Shown: positions 55,218 to 64,000 of the stretch, piece by piece
Layout: each line of letters starts with the position of its first letter
How positions within the stretch are numbered: the first letter of the stretch is position 1
Assembly (NCBI RefSeq): GCF_000300005.1
Contig: NC_018691.1
Span: 2,914,001-2,978,000, forward strand
DNA length: 64,000 nt
DNA from: Alloalcanivorax dieselolei B5
Lineage (GTDB): Bacteria > Pseudomonadota > Gammaproteobacteria > Pseudomonadales > Alcanivoracaceae
Reading direction: 5' to 3'
The notes under the pieces: generated by a model
What the model was told of the DNA's origin: nothing
What the model saw: only the letters and a program-made list of their open reading frames with translations
The model's database searches: none
Program-made: the position numbers and the translations under genes

Positions 55218-55970
55218 TCACGCCGTACGATTTACCCCCCATGCCTGCTCGGCGGACATGGCGCCGGACCGCTGCATGGCATGGATACGCCGGATCAATA
55301 CGATCAACGCGAAAGCCAGCGGTATCTCCAGAAAGTCGGCCACCAGCGTCACTTGACCAAGGAGCAGGTAATCATCCACGGAATCCGCATGACGAGCCAG
55401 TTGTATGATGGCCGACCCGAGCATCAGGGACAGCAGCCACATCCCCCACCATACCGGCATCAGCATTGGCGTGGATTGACGCCGCCAATCGGCGGGGGCG
55501 GCACTGGCGCGCCAGATTTCCTTCATCGCCTGAAACGGCTTCCACATACTGAGCACGGGAATGAAGTACCAGCCCACCGCCCAGCCCGGCGTGAATCGCA
55601 TGTCCCGCGCCCCCAGCCTGCGGCAGTTCTGATTGGCGCGGTAGATCCAACGGGCCACCAGAATCACGGCGGTGAACAGAACGAGGGTTTGCACCAGGCC
55701 AACCACGCCCTGGCGAATGGCCGTGGTCTGAATAGCCTGATCGCTTAACACCACGCCGTCGCGGATCCGGATCAACAGTCGATATTCCAGCAATCCGGAG
55801 ATGACCGCCACCGCCGCCATGGCCATATCCGCGTACAACAAGCGTATGGCCCATTTGGTCAGCCCACCGGTGTCAATCAACGCCTCCGGTTGCAGCGGTT
55901 TTTCCGACAGATCCGCCCGCGGCGGTGCGTAAGGCGTCCCCTCCCCCTGATTCGGGCTTCCCTGTTCCAT
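55218..55970 (-). CDS. DUF4328 membrane protein
   Basis: A 250-residue protein with five to six membrane segments and the DUF4328 core, seen as RWIYRANQNCRRLGARDMRF followed by TPGWAVGWYFIPV and MWKPFQAMKEIWRA. The N-terminal 30 residues are Pro/Gly-rich. Function unknown. ATG 55970. Confidence 0.92.
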   Translation of the reverse strand: MEQGSPNQGEGTPYAPPRADLSEKPLQPEALIDTGGLTKWAIRLLYADMAMAAVAVISGLLEYRLLIRIRDGVVLSDQAIQTTAIRQGVVGLVQTLVLFTAVILVARWIYRANQNCRRLGARDMRFTPGWAVGWYFIPVLSMWKPFQAMKEIWRASAAPADWRRQSTPMLMPVWWGMWLLSLMLGSAIIQLARHADSVDDYLLLGQVTLVADFLEIPLAFALIVLIRRIHAMQRSGAMSAEQAWGVNRTA

Positions 55971-56001
55971 TTATCCGCTTCCCTTTTGGTTCGACTATTC
56001 G

Positions 56002-56562
56002 CTAGCGTCGGCGCCAGTGCCCGGCGGACAGCCGGTAAAGACAGTGCTCCCGTATTGGCATGCCTTCCGGCACGCTGGGATGGTCGAAGGTTTCCTCCTG
56101 CCGCTCCATGCCCAGCCGCTCCATCACTGCCTGGGAGCGGTAATTCAGTACGCTGGTGAAGGCAACGATTTCCTCCAGCTCCAGGTTGTTAAAACCGAAC
56201 TCGAGCACCGCTCTGGCGGCTTCCGTGGCATAGCCGTTACCCCAGGCATCGCGGCGCAGACGCCAGCCGATTTCCACGCAGGGCTGGAACGGCAGCATGA
56301 CGTTGGGGATATTGAGGCCGACAAAGCCCAGAAACCGCTTCTGTTGCTGTTGCTCCAGCGCCCAGAAGCCCCAGCCGCGTTCGGCGATCAATGCCTCGCA
56401 ATGATCCGCCATGGCCTGGCTCTGCGCCTCGTTCATGGTCTCGGGGAAGAATTGCATCACTTCCGGGTCCGCGTTCATAGCCGCGAACGGAGCACGATCC
56501 GCGGGCCGCCACTGGCGCAAACGCAGACGCTCGGTGTTCAGTTCGGCAACCGGTTGTTTCAT
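56002..56562 (-). CDS. GNAT-family N-acetyltransferase (RimJ/RimL-like)
   Basis: A 186-residue acetyltransferase of the Acetyltransf_3 type. TERLRLRQWRPADRAPFAAM opens it, and the acetyl-CoA loop region is GWRLRRDAWGNGYATEAARA, with FTSVLNYRSQAVMERLGM at the end. The acceptor is unknown. ATG 56562 sits after GGAGGGAGTG; a GTG one codon earlier is also open. Confidence 0.92.
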   Translation of the reverse strand: MKQPVAELNTERLRLRQWRPADRAPFAAMNADPEVMQFFPETMNEAQSQAMADHCEALIAERGWGFWALEQQQQKRFLGFVGLNIPNVMLPFQPCVEIGWRLRRDAWGNGYATEAARAVLEFGFNNLELEEIVAFTSVLNYRSQAVMERLGMERQEETFDHPSVPEGMPIREHCLYRLSAGHWRRR

Positions 56563-56588
56563 CACTCCCTCCGAGGCAATAGTCTCTC

Positions 56589-57380
56589 TCAGGCGTTTCC
56601 AGCCTTGAAAAAAATGCGCGGCCGGGATCCCCGGCGACGCTGATAAAACGGCTCCACCTGCTCCACGAAATAGCGGCTGAGCCGTTCGTCATTCTCCGCG
56701 ATCCGATACAGATCCACCGCCTTCCCTTCGCTCACGGTGTCACCAATGACCTGACCGCATTCGCGCATCACCGGCTCGATGTCGCCTTCCGCCTCGATAC
56801 CGACCACCAAGGAGGGGTGCTCGCTGACGGAGCGATCATGCATCAGTGTCAGAAAGGCGCGTTTCACATTGCCGTGCTTGACCAGAAGTTGGGTCAGGGA
56901 ATCCACTATTCTGGCCGGATATTCGGCCGGCTGTCCCAACAGCACCTCGGTATCCTGCTCCACCGTGCGTTGCTCCGGCGCACCGCCAACACCGCCGTTC
57001 AGCAGCCCCCGCACTTCCGCCGACACGAACTCCTTGCCGTGGGGCAGGCGCGGGTTGAGATAGAGAGTCGCGCCCTCGGTCATCTCGAACAAGGAACGGG
57101 CCGGCAGCGCCAGGTAGGATTGCTCCTCCTCAATGGCTTGCTGCAACAGCTCCAGGGACGAGAAGAACGGAATCGCCGAGCTCCCGTCCTGCTTCTCCCA
57201 TTGCGCCAGATTGACCTGACTGCCGGCCTCCAGGGTGGTCTGCCCACCACCGCCATTGGCGGTGCCCAGCACATAGACCGTGGATTCCAGCAGCCGCTGG
57301 TAGAACTCCGGCCGGTGAGCCGGTTCGCTGGCTGCCAGCCGCAGCAGGCGTTCCAGATCGTTTTCTTCCCTTTCCGTCAT
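56589..57380 (-). CDS. SseB-domain protein (enhanced serine sensitivity family)
   Basis: A 263-residue protein with an N-terminal SseB domain (NDLERLLRLAASEPAHRPEF, then YQRLLESTVYVLG) and an SseB C-terminal domain (AFLTLMHDRSVSEHPSLVVG). E. coli SseB is linked to serine sensitivity, but its mechanism is unclear. Start uncertain: ATG 57380 has AGGA at fair spacing, while ATG at 57389 and 57401 are in frame and would add three or seven residues. Confidence 0.9.
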   Translation of the reverse strand: MTEREENDLERLLRLAASEPAHRPEFYQRLLESTVYVLGTANGGGGQTTLEAGSQVNLAQWEKQDGSSAIPFFSSLELLQQAIEEEQSYLALPARSLFEMTEGATLYLNPRLPHGKEFVSAEVRGLLNGGVGGAPEQRTVEQDTEVLLGQPAEYPARIVDSLTQLLVKHGNVKRAFLTLMHDRSVSEHPSLVVGIEAEGDIEPVMRECGQVIGDTVSEGKAVDLYRIAENDERLSRYFVEQVEPFYQRRRGSRPRIFFKAGNA

Positions 57381-57518
57381 CAACGACATCCTGTATGTCA
57401 TGCCGACAAAGGAAGGACATTAGCATAAACCGTCCGTTTCTCGCCTCATGGTGCCCGCACCAGCCTCCCCGGACCATTGCATGGCAAGGAAAAACGTCCG
57501 CCAAGCGGAGAAAAGTAG

Positions 57519-57722
57519 TACGAGAGCATCAAGGAAACGCAAACCGTTCTCGACAACTATCTGACGCGCCACAACAGCAAATGCTCTTATCAAGGGAGCG
57601 ACATGAAGGGACAAACACTCAATGCCGTGTTCTTAAAAGACTTCCCAAATAAGAAAATCGTTGCAAAACGCCGTGCAAACGGCACAACTGAAACTGCCCG
57701 TCAGAAGGGGGCTGTCAGGTAA
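57519..57722 (+). pseudogene. Transposase C-terminal remnant
   Basis: A 67-codon stretch ending in TAA translates as YESIKETQTVLDNYLTRHNS followed by KCSYQGSDMKGQTLNAVFLK. It mirrors the C-terminus of IS481/IS3-type transposases (Y-E-S-I ... L-x-x-Y-L-x-x-x-N-x-K-x-x-x-Q-G-x-x-x-x-G-x-T). A TAG immediately precedes it in frame, and no upstream catalytic domain survives. It lies at the left edge of the AT-rich island in the 374-bp gap between the SseB gene and the unknown AT-rich gene. Confidence 0.55.
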
Positions 57723-57754
57723 TAACCATCACTGTACAAACCATCACAGCACAC

Positions 57755-58606
57755 TTATAGCAGAACTTTATTTTCTCTAACAAAATCAATGTTACTCCTC
57801 CCCAAGAAACGATTACATTCACTCATAATCCTCTTTGTTTCATTGATTTTTTTCTCAAACTGACTCGCCCAGCGATTCCATTTTCGCAACTCTTCATAAC
57901 TCAAAAGCTCGGACTTTAGACTTTTAAAGGCTTCCAGGTCTTGGCCAAGATCATGAAGAACATATCGACGCATGGTTTTATATTCTGCAACTGCTGACAA
58001 GCCTTGAATCACGCCGACCATTTCTCTTTTAGTTGAGGTGTTACCGCCAAGCTCCTGTGCGACCTCCCTTTCCTTACTCGTTAGTAATATCTCTTCATAA
58101 AGGAACGGGTCTTTCCGTTTCGCTCTTTGAATAAGAGCTGATGAAATTTTTTCATCAAATAGCCTTGTCAAGTATGAGTTAACTCTTTCATATAGATATT
58201 CAGCTTTCCCTTCACCATCTCTTAGCTTTGATATTTCCTCAATGACCCTCTTGGTGATTTCGTTCTGTTTTTTATCAATATTTTCTCTGAACCGTTGAGC
58301 ATTAGTGTCTTTCTTGAACGTTGTTTCAAGCTCTTTAAACTCAACACCAAATATTCTTTGTCCACACTTGTTGCCAATATTTGTCTCAACACCTCCTTCA
58401 CATACAACCAAATAGCCCTTGCTGTGAGGAGTCCTGCAACTACTAATGCCACAGGGCTCTTTAGTTTCAATGTGATATCGTCCGATAATACTTTTCAGTT
58501 TCACTTTATCAGCATTGATTGTTTCCACATATCCAGGCCTTTCTAGAACCTCTTGCCACCTCTCAATCTTTACAAGTGACTTTCCTTCCTCGCTAATCAA
58601 AATCAT
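57755..58606 (-). CDS. AT-rich gene of unknown function with Cys/His cluster
   Basis: A 283-residue soluble protein that I do not recognise. N-terminal part: C52, C57, H61, C69 and C81, in PCGISSCRTPHSKGYLVVCE and NIGNKCGQRIFG, suggest a zinc-binding knuckle. The remaining two thirds are charged and helical, with coiled-coil character at about 90-140 and 225-270. G+C is roughly 40% by eye against about 64% around it, and AGA and ATA codons are common, so it is clearly foreign. ATG 58606 follows GGAGGGACGTT; a TTG at 58627 is less likely. A near-palindrome lies just upstream. Confidence 0.8.
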   Translation of the reverse strand: MILISEEGKSLVKIERWQEVLERPGYVETINADKVKLKSIIGRYHIETKEPCGISSCRTPHSKGYLVVCEGGVETNIGNKCGQRIFGVEFKELETTFKKDTNAQRFRENIDKKQNEITKRVIEEISKLRDGEGKAEYLYERVNSYLTRLFDEKISSALIQRAKRKDPFLYEEILLTSKEREVAQELGGNTSTKREMVGVIQGLSAVAEYKTMRRYVLHDLGQDLEAFKSLKSELLSYEELRKWNRWASQFEKKINETKRIMSECNRFLGRSNIDFVRENKVLL

Positions 58607-58629
58607 AACGTCCCTCCACAATTCCAAAG

Positions 58630-58649
58630 GGACACTATAAATACTGTCC
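58630..58649. promoter_or_regulatory. Palindromic operator-like site upstream of the AT-rich gene
   Basis: GGACACTATAAATACTGTCC is a 20-bp dyad with 8 of 10 paired positions, 24 bp upstream of the ATG at 58606. A second short dyad overlaps its end (ACTGT/ACAGT, 58643-58660). The AT-rich centre could also contain a -10 element. It looks like a repressor or autoregulator site; no regulator gene is adjacent. Confidence 0.5.
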
Positions 58650-58735
58650 TAACGTACAGTCCAGTCAGTTGCTATAACTTTTCTTTAGACTTACATTTTT
58701 ATGATATAAAATGCATAAAAATACCTTACCCAAGT

Positions 58736-59521
58736 TTAGGCTTTCCCTGAGCCGGGGAAGGCAATGATATTGTTGGGGAACTCACGGGAGGCCACCTCAC
58801 CGGCGAAGTCCTCCGCCACCTGCAAAATGGTACGGCTGACGTGGGCGTACTGCTTGGAGAACGGCGGCCAGTAATCGCCCAGTCCCAGGGCATCATTGAT
58901 CACCAGCACCTGGCCGTCGCAGTCCGGACCGGCACCGATACCGATGGTGGGAATCCCCAGGGTGTCGGTGAGCGTCGCGCCCAGATCGTAGGGAATGTGT
59001 TCCAGCACGATCATGAAGGCACCCGCCTCCTGGATGGCGATGGCATCCTCCAGCACCTGCCTGGCTTCCTGTTCCGTGCGTCCCACCTTGGTGAAGCTCT
59101 TGGCGGTTTGCGGAGTCAGGCCGGTGTGTCCGACCACCGCGATACCGTTGTCCACCAGATGCCGGATCACCTCGGTCTTGGCGCCCTCCAGTTTTACGCT
59201 GTCCGCGCCGGCGGCGATCAGGCGGCGGGCGTTCCACAGCGCGGTGTCCGGATCCTTGTCGGTCAGGTAGGGCAAGTCACCGATGATGTGGGTTTCCGGC
59301 GCGCCACGGCGTACGGCACCGACGTGATAGGTCATGTGGTCGATGGTCACGTCACGGGTGCTCTCGAAGCCCATCTCCACCATGCCCACGGTATCCCCCA
59401 CCAGGATCACCGGAATCGATGCCCGTTCCACCGCCCGGGCCACCGGGCAGGTATAGGCGGTCAACATGGCGATGGGCGTCCGCCCTTTCATTTCCATCAA
59501 AGCCTGTGCGTGCTTTTTCAT
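58736..59521 (-). CDS. panB: 3-Methyl-2-oxobutanoate hydroxymethyltransferase
   Basis: A 261-residue TIM-barrel enzyme that makes ketopantoate for pantothenate/CoA. Motifs: AMLTAYTCPVARAVERA, GDLPYLTDKD, SVKLEGAKTEV and GHTGLTPQ. I start at ATG 59521 (MKKHAQALMEMKGR) after AGGAGGAG. The usual downstream panC is not next to it; the AT-rich island begins directly after its stop, so panB stands alone here. Confidence 0.96.
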   Translation of the reverse strand: MKKHAQALMEMKGRTPIAMLTAYTCPVARAVERASIPVILVGDTVGMVEMGFESTRDVTIDHMTYHVGAVRRGAPETHIIGDLPYLTDKDPDTALWNARRLIAAGADSVKLEGAKTEVIRHLVDNGIAVVGHTGLTPQTAKSFTKVGRTEQEARQVLEDAIAIQEAGAFMIVLEHIPYDLGATLTDTLGIPTIGIGAGPDCDGQVLVINDALGLGDYWPPFSKQYAHVSRTILQVAEDFAGEVASREFPNNIIAFPGSGKA

Positions 59522-59746
59522 CACAAACCACTCCTCCTGAAAACCGGAGCTTGAGCTAATCATGTTCCGCCGCGACAGACAATACGGGTGCGCCACCGCC
59601 CGTTGAAAAGCATGGAGACAGCCTTATCGCCCTATCTTCACGACGCCGATATCGTGCAAAATGCTTGCACGATGGCGGCTGATTCCCCAGCGCGGCCAGC
59701 AATTCCACGATGGCCACGCCGTCGTCATGAGTTGGAGAAAAACAAT

Positions 59747-61018
59747 ATGTTCGATCTGGTGACACCGGAGCTGGTGGGAATCTCAAGCAATCGATTGGAG
59801 CGCGTGGCCGACTGGATGCGGACGCTGGTGGCATCGCGGCGGCTGGCCGGTATCAGCGTACTGGTTTACCGGCGCGGGCACTGCGCCTGGTTTGGCGGTG
59901 CAGGCCACCTGAAAACGGATCAGCAGCAAAAGATCGCCGAAGATACCCTCTTTCGTATCTACTCGATGACCAAGCCGATCACCAGCGTCGCCGCTATGAT
60001 GCTCTACGAGCAGGGCCTGTTTCAGCTCGATGATCCGATAGCAAAATTTTTGCCTGAGTTCACCGACATGCAGGTCTGTGTGGGCGGGGACGAGGAGAAT
60101 CCCAAGCTGGAACCGGCGCGCAGCCTGATCACCATGCGGCAACTGCTGACACACACTTCCGGGCTGGCCTACGATTTCACCAGCATTCCACCGGTGGATG
60201 CCCTGTATCGCAAGCACGGCATCAACTTCAGCCGACATCACGGTTCACTGGCGGAAATGACCCGGCAGGCGGCACGAATGCCGCTGCTCTTCCACCCCGG
60301 CACGAAGTGGAACTACAGCATCTCCACGGATGTGCTGGGGCGGGTGGTGGAGGTGATTTCCGGACAATCACTGGATCGCTATTTCGAGGAACATATCTTT
60401 GCTCCTCTGGGCATGAACGATACCGCCTTCTGGGTCGCCGAAGATAAATTGCACCGGCTGGCGGAGATGTACACCCTGGCTGGCGCCACGCCGCCACGCA
60501 TCAAGGGCGAGCCCACCGAAGTCACCCCTGACCCGCGGGGCACGCTGGAAGTCAGTGGTGCGTCCGGTGGCCGGCAATTCACTCAGCCACCCAAAATTTT
60601 CTCCGGCGGCGGTGGTCTGACCTCCACCACCGGCGACTACCTGCGTTTCGCTCTGATGCTACGCAATGGTGGCAACTTCAACGGAGCACGCCTGCTGGGC
60701 CGCAAGACCGTGGAATTGATGCACAGCAATCACCTGCCCGGCTCGATGGCCGACATGGGCGAACCCCGTTTCAACAATACTCACATGGGGGCCGGGTTGG
60801 GATTCGGTCTGGGTTTTGGCGTGGTACTCAATCCGGCCTTGGCTCAAACCATGGGTTCGGTGGGCGAGTATTTCTGGACCGGCATGGCCAATACCCAGTT
60901 CTGGATCGACCCCAGTGAAGACCTGATCGTCATCCAGATGGCCCAGATGATGCCGTCCACGCTGGTACCGATCCGGCAAACCCTGCGCTCACTGGTCTAT
61001 CAGGCGCTGATTGACTGA
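59747..61018 (+). CDS. Serine hydrolase of the class C beta-lactamase family (EstB-like)
   Basis: A 423-residue beta-lactamase-related hydrolase without a signal peptide. The nucleophile is S73 with K76 (YSMTKPITS), and the Tyr motif is in WNYSISTDVLG. LLTHTSGLAYDF and a C-terminal VYQALI region are family-like. Cytoplasmic relatives are mostly esterases (EstB type), so antibiotic hydrolysis is not implied. ATG 59747 follows GGAG; the longer open frame upstream is not family-like. Divergent from panB. Confidence 0.92.
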   Translation: MFDLVTPELVGISSNRLERVADWMRTLVASRRLAGISVLVYRRGHCAWFGGAGHLKTDQQQKIAEDTLFRIYSMTKPITSVAAMMLYEQGLFQLDDPIAKFLPEFTDMQVCVGGDEENPKLEPARSLITMRQLLTHTSGLAYDFTSIPPVDALYRKHGINFSRHHGSLAEMTRQAARMPLLFHPGTKWNYSISTDVLGRVVEVISGQSLDRYFEEHIFAPLGMNDTAFWVAEDKLHRLAEMYTLAGATPPRIKGEPTEVTPDPRGTLEVSGASGGRQFTQPPKIFSGGGGLTSTTGDYLRFALMLRNGGNFNGARLLGRKTVELMHSNHLPGSMADMGEPRFNNTHMGAGLGFGLGFGVVLNPALAQTMGSVGEYFWTGMANTQFWIDPSEDLIVIQMAQMMPSTLVPIRQTLRSLVYQALID

Positions 61019-61029
61019 ACCTCAAAAAG

Positions 61030-61099
61030 CATCGCGGCCCGTGGGCCGCTCCCGCGAGAGGTCGAAATCTCCTGCGGGAGCGGCCCACGGGCCGCGATG
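61030..61099. repeat. Perfect 26-bp palindrome between convergent genes
   Basis: Arms 61030-61055 and 61074-61099 are perfectly inverted around an 18-nt loop. The arm contains GCGGCCCGTGGGCCGC, itself a palindrome, then TCCCGC. It resembles the Pseudomonas-type REP with CGGCCCGTGGGCCG. It lies 11 bp after the serine hydrolase stop and 45 bp before the sucD end. It differs in sequence from the GTAGGAGC family. Confidence 0.9.
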
Positions 61100-61144
61100 A
61101 CATTGGCGCTGGCGGCCGGACTCAAGGTCCGGCACCACCTGGCC

Positions 61145-62020
61145 TTACCAGCCAGTGGCTTTCTTCACGCCTTCGCCGATTTCCGCCGGGTTGCGCACGG
61201 TGACGACACCGGCGGCTTCCAGGGCAGCGAATTTTTCGTCCGCGGTGCCCTTGCCACCAGCGATGATCGCACCGGCGTGCCCCATGCGCTTGCCCGGAGG
61301 CGCGGTGACACCGGCGATGTAGCTGACCACCGGCTTGGTCACGTGCTCCTTGATGTAGGCAGCGGCTTCATCTTCCGCGGTACCGCCGATCTCACCCACC
61401 ATGACGATGGCTTCGGTCTGCGGATCGTTCTGGAACATTTCCAGCGCATCGATGAAGGTGGTGCCCGGAATCGGATCACCACCAATACCGATACAGGTGG
61501 ACTGACCGTAACCCAGCTTGGTGGTCTGGTTGACCGCTTCGTAGGTCAGGGTACCGGAACGGGAGACGATGCCCACTTTACCCGGCTTGTGAATGTGACC
61601 GGGCATGATACCGATCTTGCACTCGCCCGGAGTGATCACGCCGGGGCAGTTCGGGCCGATCAGACGCACACCGCCCTTGCGGGTGATGTATTCCTTCACG
61701 TACAGCATATCGAGAGCCGGAATGCCCTCGGTGATGCAGACGATCAGCTCGATACCCGCGTCGGCCGCTTCCAGAATGGAGTCCTTGCAGAACGGTGCCG
61801 GTACGTAGATCACGGAGGCGGTGGCGCCGGTTTCCTTGACCGCGTCGGCCACGGTGTTGAAGACCGGCAGGCCCAGATGGGTCTGACCGCCCTTGCCCGG
61901 AGTCACGCCGCCGACCATCTGGGTACCGTACTCGATCGCCTGCTCGGAGTGGAAGGTGCCCTGACTGCCGGTGAAACCCTGGCAGATCACTTTGGTGTTC
62001 TTGTCGATCAATACGCTCAT
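61145..62020 (-). CDS. sucD: Succinyl-CoA synthetase subunit alpha
   Basis: A 291-residue TCA-cycle subunit. The N-terminal CoA-binding fold includes [20 protein letters not shown]. The active-site His is in [17 protein letters not shown], and [20 protein letters not shown] is diagnostic. The ATG overlaps the sucC stop by four bases. Full length. Confidence 0.98.
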   Translation of the reverse strand: MSVLIDKNTKVICQGFTGSQGTFHSEQAIEYGTQMVGGVTPGKGGQTHLGLPVFNTVADAVKETGATASVIYVPAPFCKDSILEAADAGIELIVCITEGIPALDMLYVKEYITRKGGVRLIGPNCPGVITPGECKIGIMPGHIHKPGKVGIVSRSGTLTYEAVNQTTKLGYGQSTCIGIGGDPIPGTTFIDALEMFQNDPQTEAIVMVGEIGGTAEDEAAAYIKEHVTKPVVSYIAGVTAPPGKRMGHAGAIIAGGKGTADEKFAALEAAGVVTVRNPAEIGEGVKKATGW

Positions 62021-63186
62021 TTGGCACCTCCCGCCGCTTTCACCACCTGCTCGGCGGCGTCATCAAAACTCTTGGCGGCGATGATGTTCATGCCGCTGTC
62101 GGCCAGCTTCTGCGCACCCAGCTCGGCGTTGTTGCCTTCCAGACGCACCACCACCGGCACCTCGACGCCCACTTCTTCCACGGCACCAATGATGCCTTCG
62201 GCGATCAGGTCACAACGGACGATACCGCCGAAGATGTTCACCAGAACCGCTTGTACCTGGTCGTCGGAGAGGATGATCTTGAACGCTTCGGTGACACGCT
62301 CTTTGGTGGCACCGCCGCCCACATCCAGGAAGTTGGCGGGCTGGCCGCCTTTGAGTTTGACCAGATCCATGGTGCCCATGGCCAGACCGGCGCCGTTCAC
62401 CATGCAGCCGATGTTGCCTTCCAGGGCCACGTAGTTGAGTTCCCACTCGGCGGCGCGACGCTCACGCTCGTCTTCCTGGGAAGGATCTTCCAGCGCCTTG
62501 ATGTCCGGGTGGCGGAACAGCGCGCTGCCGTCCACGTTGATCTTGGCGTCCAGGCAGTGCAGATCACCCTGCTCGGTGACCACCAGCGGGTTGACCTCGA
62601 TCAGCGCCAGGTCCTTGTCGTCGAACAGTTTGGCCAGGCCGGTGAAGATCTTGGCGAACTGGTTGACCTGCTTGCCTTCCAGACCCAGCTGGAACGCGAT
62701 TTGACGGGCCTGATACGGCTGCGCGCCGACCAGCGGATCCACTTCCGCCTTGAGGATTTTCTCGGGGGTTTCCTCGGCGACTTTCTCGATTTCCACGCCG
62801 CCCTCGGTGGACGCCATGAACACCACCCGGCGGGTGGCGCGATCCAGTACCGCGCTCAGGTACAGTTCCCGGGCGATGTCGGTGCAGGTTTCCACCAGAA
62901 TTTTGGAAACCGGCTGACCGTGCTCGTCGGTCTGGAAGGTGACCAGACGCTGGCCCAGCCATTTTTTGGCGAATTCAGCCGCTTCTTCCGCGCTGTCCAC
63001 CAATTTCACACCACCGGCCTTACCACGGCCGCCGGCGTGTACCTGGGCCTTGACGACCCATTTGTCACCACCAATTTCCTTCGTTTTGGCGGCTACCTCT
63101 TCGGGGGTGTCGCAGGCGAAGCCTTTGGAAACCGGCAGGCCGTAATCAGCAAACAGCTGTTTCGACTGATACTCGTGGAGGTTCAT
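62017..63186 (-). CDS. sucC: Succinyl-CoA synthetase subunit beta
   Basis: A 389-residue subunit starting [20 protein letters not shown], with an ATP-grasp domain ([20 protein letters not shown]) and the C-terminal [16 protein letters not shown]. It works with SucD to interconvert succinyl-CoA and succinate with NTP formation. It lies 161 bp downstream of lpd, in the usual suc operon order. Confidence 0.98.
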   Translation of the reverse strand: MNLHEYQSKQLFADYGLPVSKGFACDTPEEVAAKTKEIGGDKWVVKAQVHAGGRGKAGGVKLVDSAEEAAEFAKKWLGQRLVTFQTDEHGQPVSKILVETCTDIARELYLSAVLDRATRRVVFMASTEGGVEIEKVAEETPEKILKAEVDPLVGAQPYQARQIAFQLGLEGKQVNQFAKIFTGLAKLFDDKDLALIEVNPLVVTEQGDLHCLDAKINVDGSALFRHPDIKALEDPSQEDERERRAAEWELNYVALEGNIGCMVNGAGLAMGTMDLVKLKGGQPANFLDVGGGATKERVTEAFKIILSDDQVQAVLVNIFGGIVRCDLIAEGIIGAVEEVGVEVPVVVRLEGNNAELGAQKLADSGMNIIAAKSFDDAAEQVVKAAGGAK

Positions 63187-63347
63187 GCCATTAATTCCGT
63201 CGTTGATGAAAGATCAAAAGGCGGGACGGCGTGGCACGCCAACAACCGACCAAGTTCCGCGTTTGCGCCGACGGCTCCCGCGGGAGCGCGGCGGTGCAAA
63301 CACACTAAGTCCGGTATCGGCCAGCGCGGCACGCCGGGGCCCGACTC

Positions 63348-64000
<653 letters not shown>

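Noticed and set aside
59747-61018. Antibiotic beta-lactamase
   Set aside because: The class C motifs are present, but there is no signal peptide and the family is dominated by cytoplasmic esterases, so resistance cannot be claimed.
14123-61099. Recurring palindromes considered as CRISPR repeats
   Set aside because: They are single inverted elements scattered kilobases apart, with no regular spacers and no cas genes.
61030-61099. Palindrome considered as an intrinsic terminator
   Set aside because: No T-run follows on either strand; the perfect arms and REP-like sequence fit a dispersed repeat better.

Overview
The window is a 64 kb chromosomal segment of a high-GC (roughly 63-65% by eye) gammaproteobacterium. 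The order leuC-leuD-leuB-asd-usg-fimV-truA-trpF-(trpB-trpA)-accD-folC-SPOR-cvpA-purF-metZ is the backbone known from Pseudomonas aeruginosa, with trpBA inserted. With the TRAP system, FecIR-type iron signalling and REP-like repeats, this suggests a Pseudomonadales/Oceanospirillales organism, possibly Alcanivorax-like. That placement is inference only. No rRNA, tRNA or CRISPR array was recognised.

Layout. 1-0.6 kb: end of a CADD/TenA-like diiron-fold gene. 0.8-4.7 kb: a MoxR-DUF58-TgpA transglutaminase operon. 4.8-24.3 kb: a long leftward housekeeping block for Met, purine, folate, fatty-acid, Trp, tRNA pseudouridine, FimV, Asp-family and Leu biosynthesis. It ends at a divergent LysR regulator. 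25.4-26.9 kb: an IS3-family element inserted in a palindromic repeat between lysR and aroC. 27-34 kb: aroC, prmB, a small STAS-like orphan, an EVE protein, a DAACS symporter, a degenerate SDR, a DUF2505 protein and a trans-acting enoyl-reductase-like protein. 34.2-39.6 kb: an iron-uptake cassette (Fur box, fecI, fecR, TonB-dependent receptor with STN domain, PepSY reductase-like protein, small membrane protein). 39.9-43.6 kb: a TRAP transporter with an Lrp/AsnC regulator. 43.7-57.4 kb: two alpha/beta hydrolases, xthA coupled to a voltage-sensor-like membrane protein, sixA-gpsA, htpG, a YfcH-type epimerase, a large uncharacterised membrane protein, a PA3496-like acidic protein, and DCC, DUF4328, GNAT and SseB-domain proteins. 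57.4-58.7 kb: an AT-rich island with a transposase remnant and an unknown Cys-rich gene, abutting panB. 59.7-64 kb: a class C serine hydrolase, then sucD, sucC and the partial lpd of the TCA block.

The most distinctive non-coding content is at least three families of palindromic repeats. (a) GTAGGAGC REP-like elements occur at six places, with compensatory changes inside their stems. (b) CAGTTGA-type elements sit exactly between convergent genes, and their TGA units are the actual stop codons of the flanking genes. (c) ACGCTGGC-type elements have arms made of 7-8 bp tandem units. Two single palindromes of other types are also present. Many apparent long ORFs opposite real genes are GC-driven shadows and are omitted.
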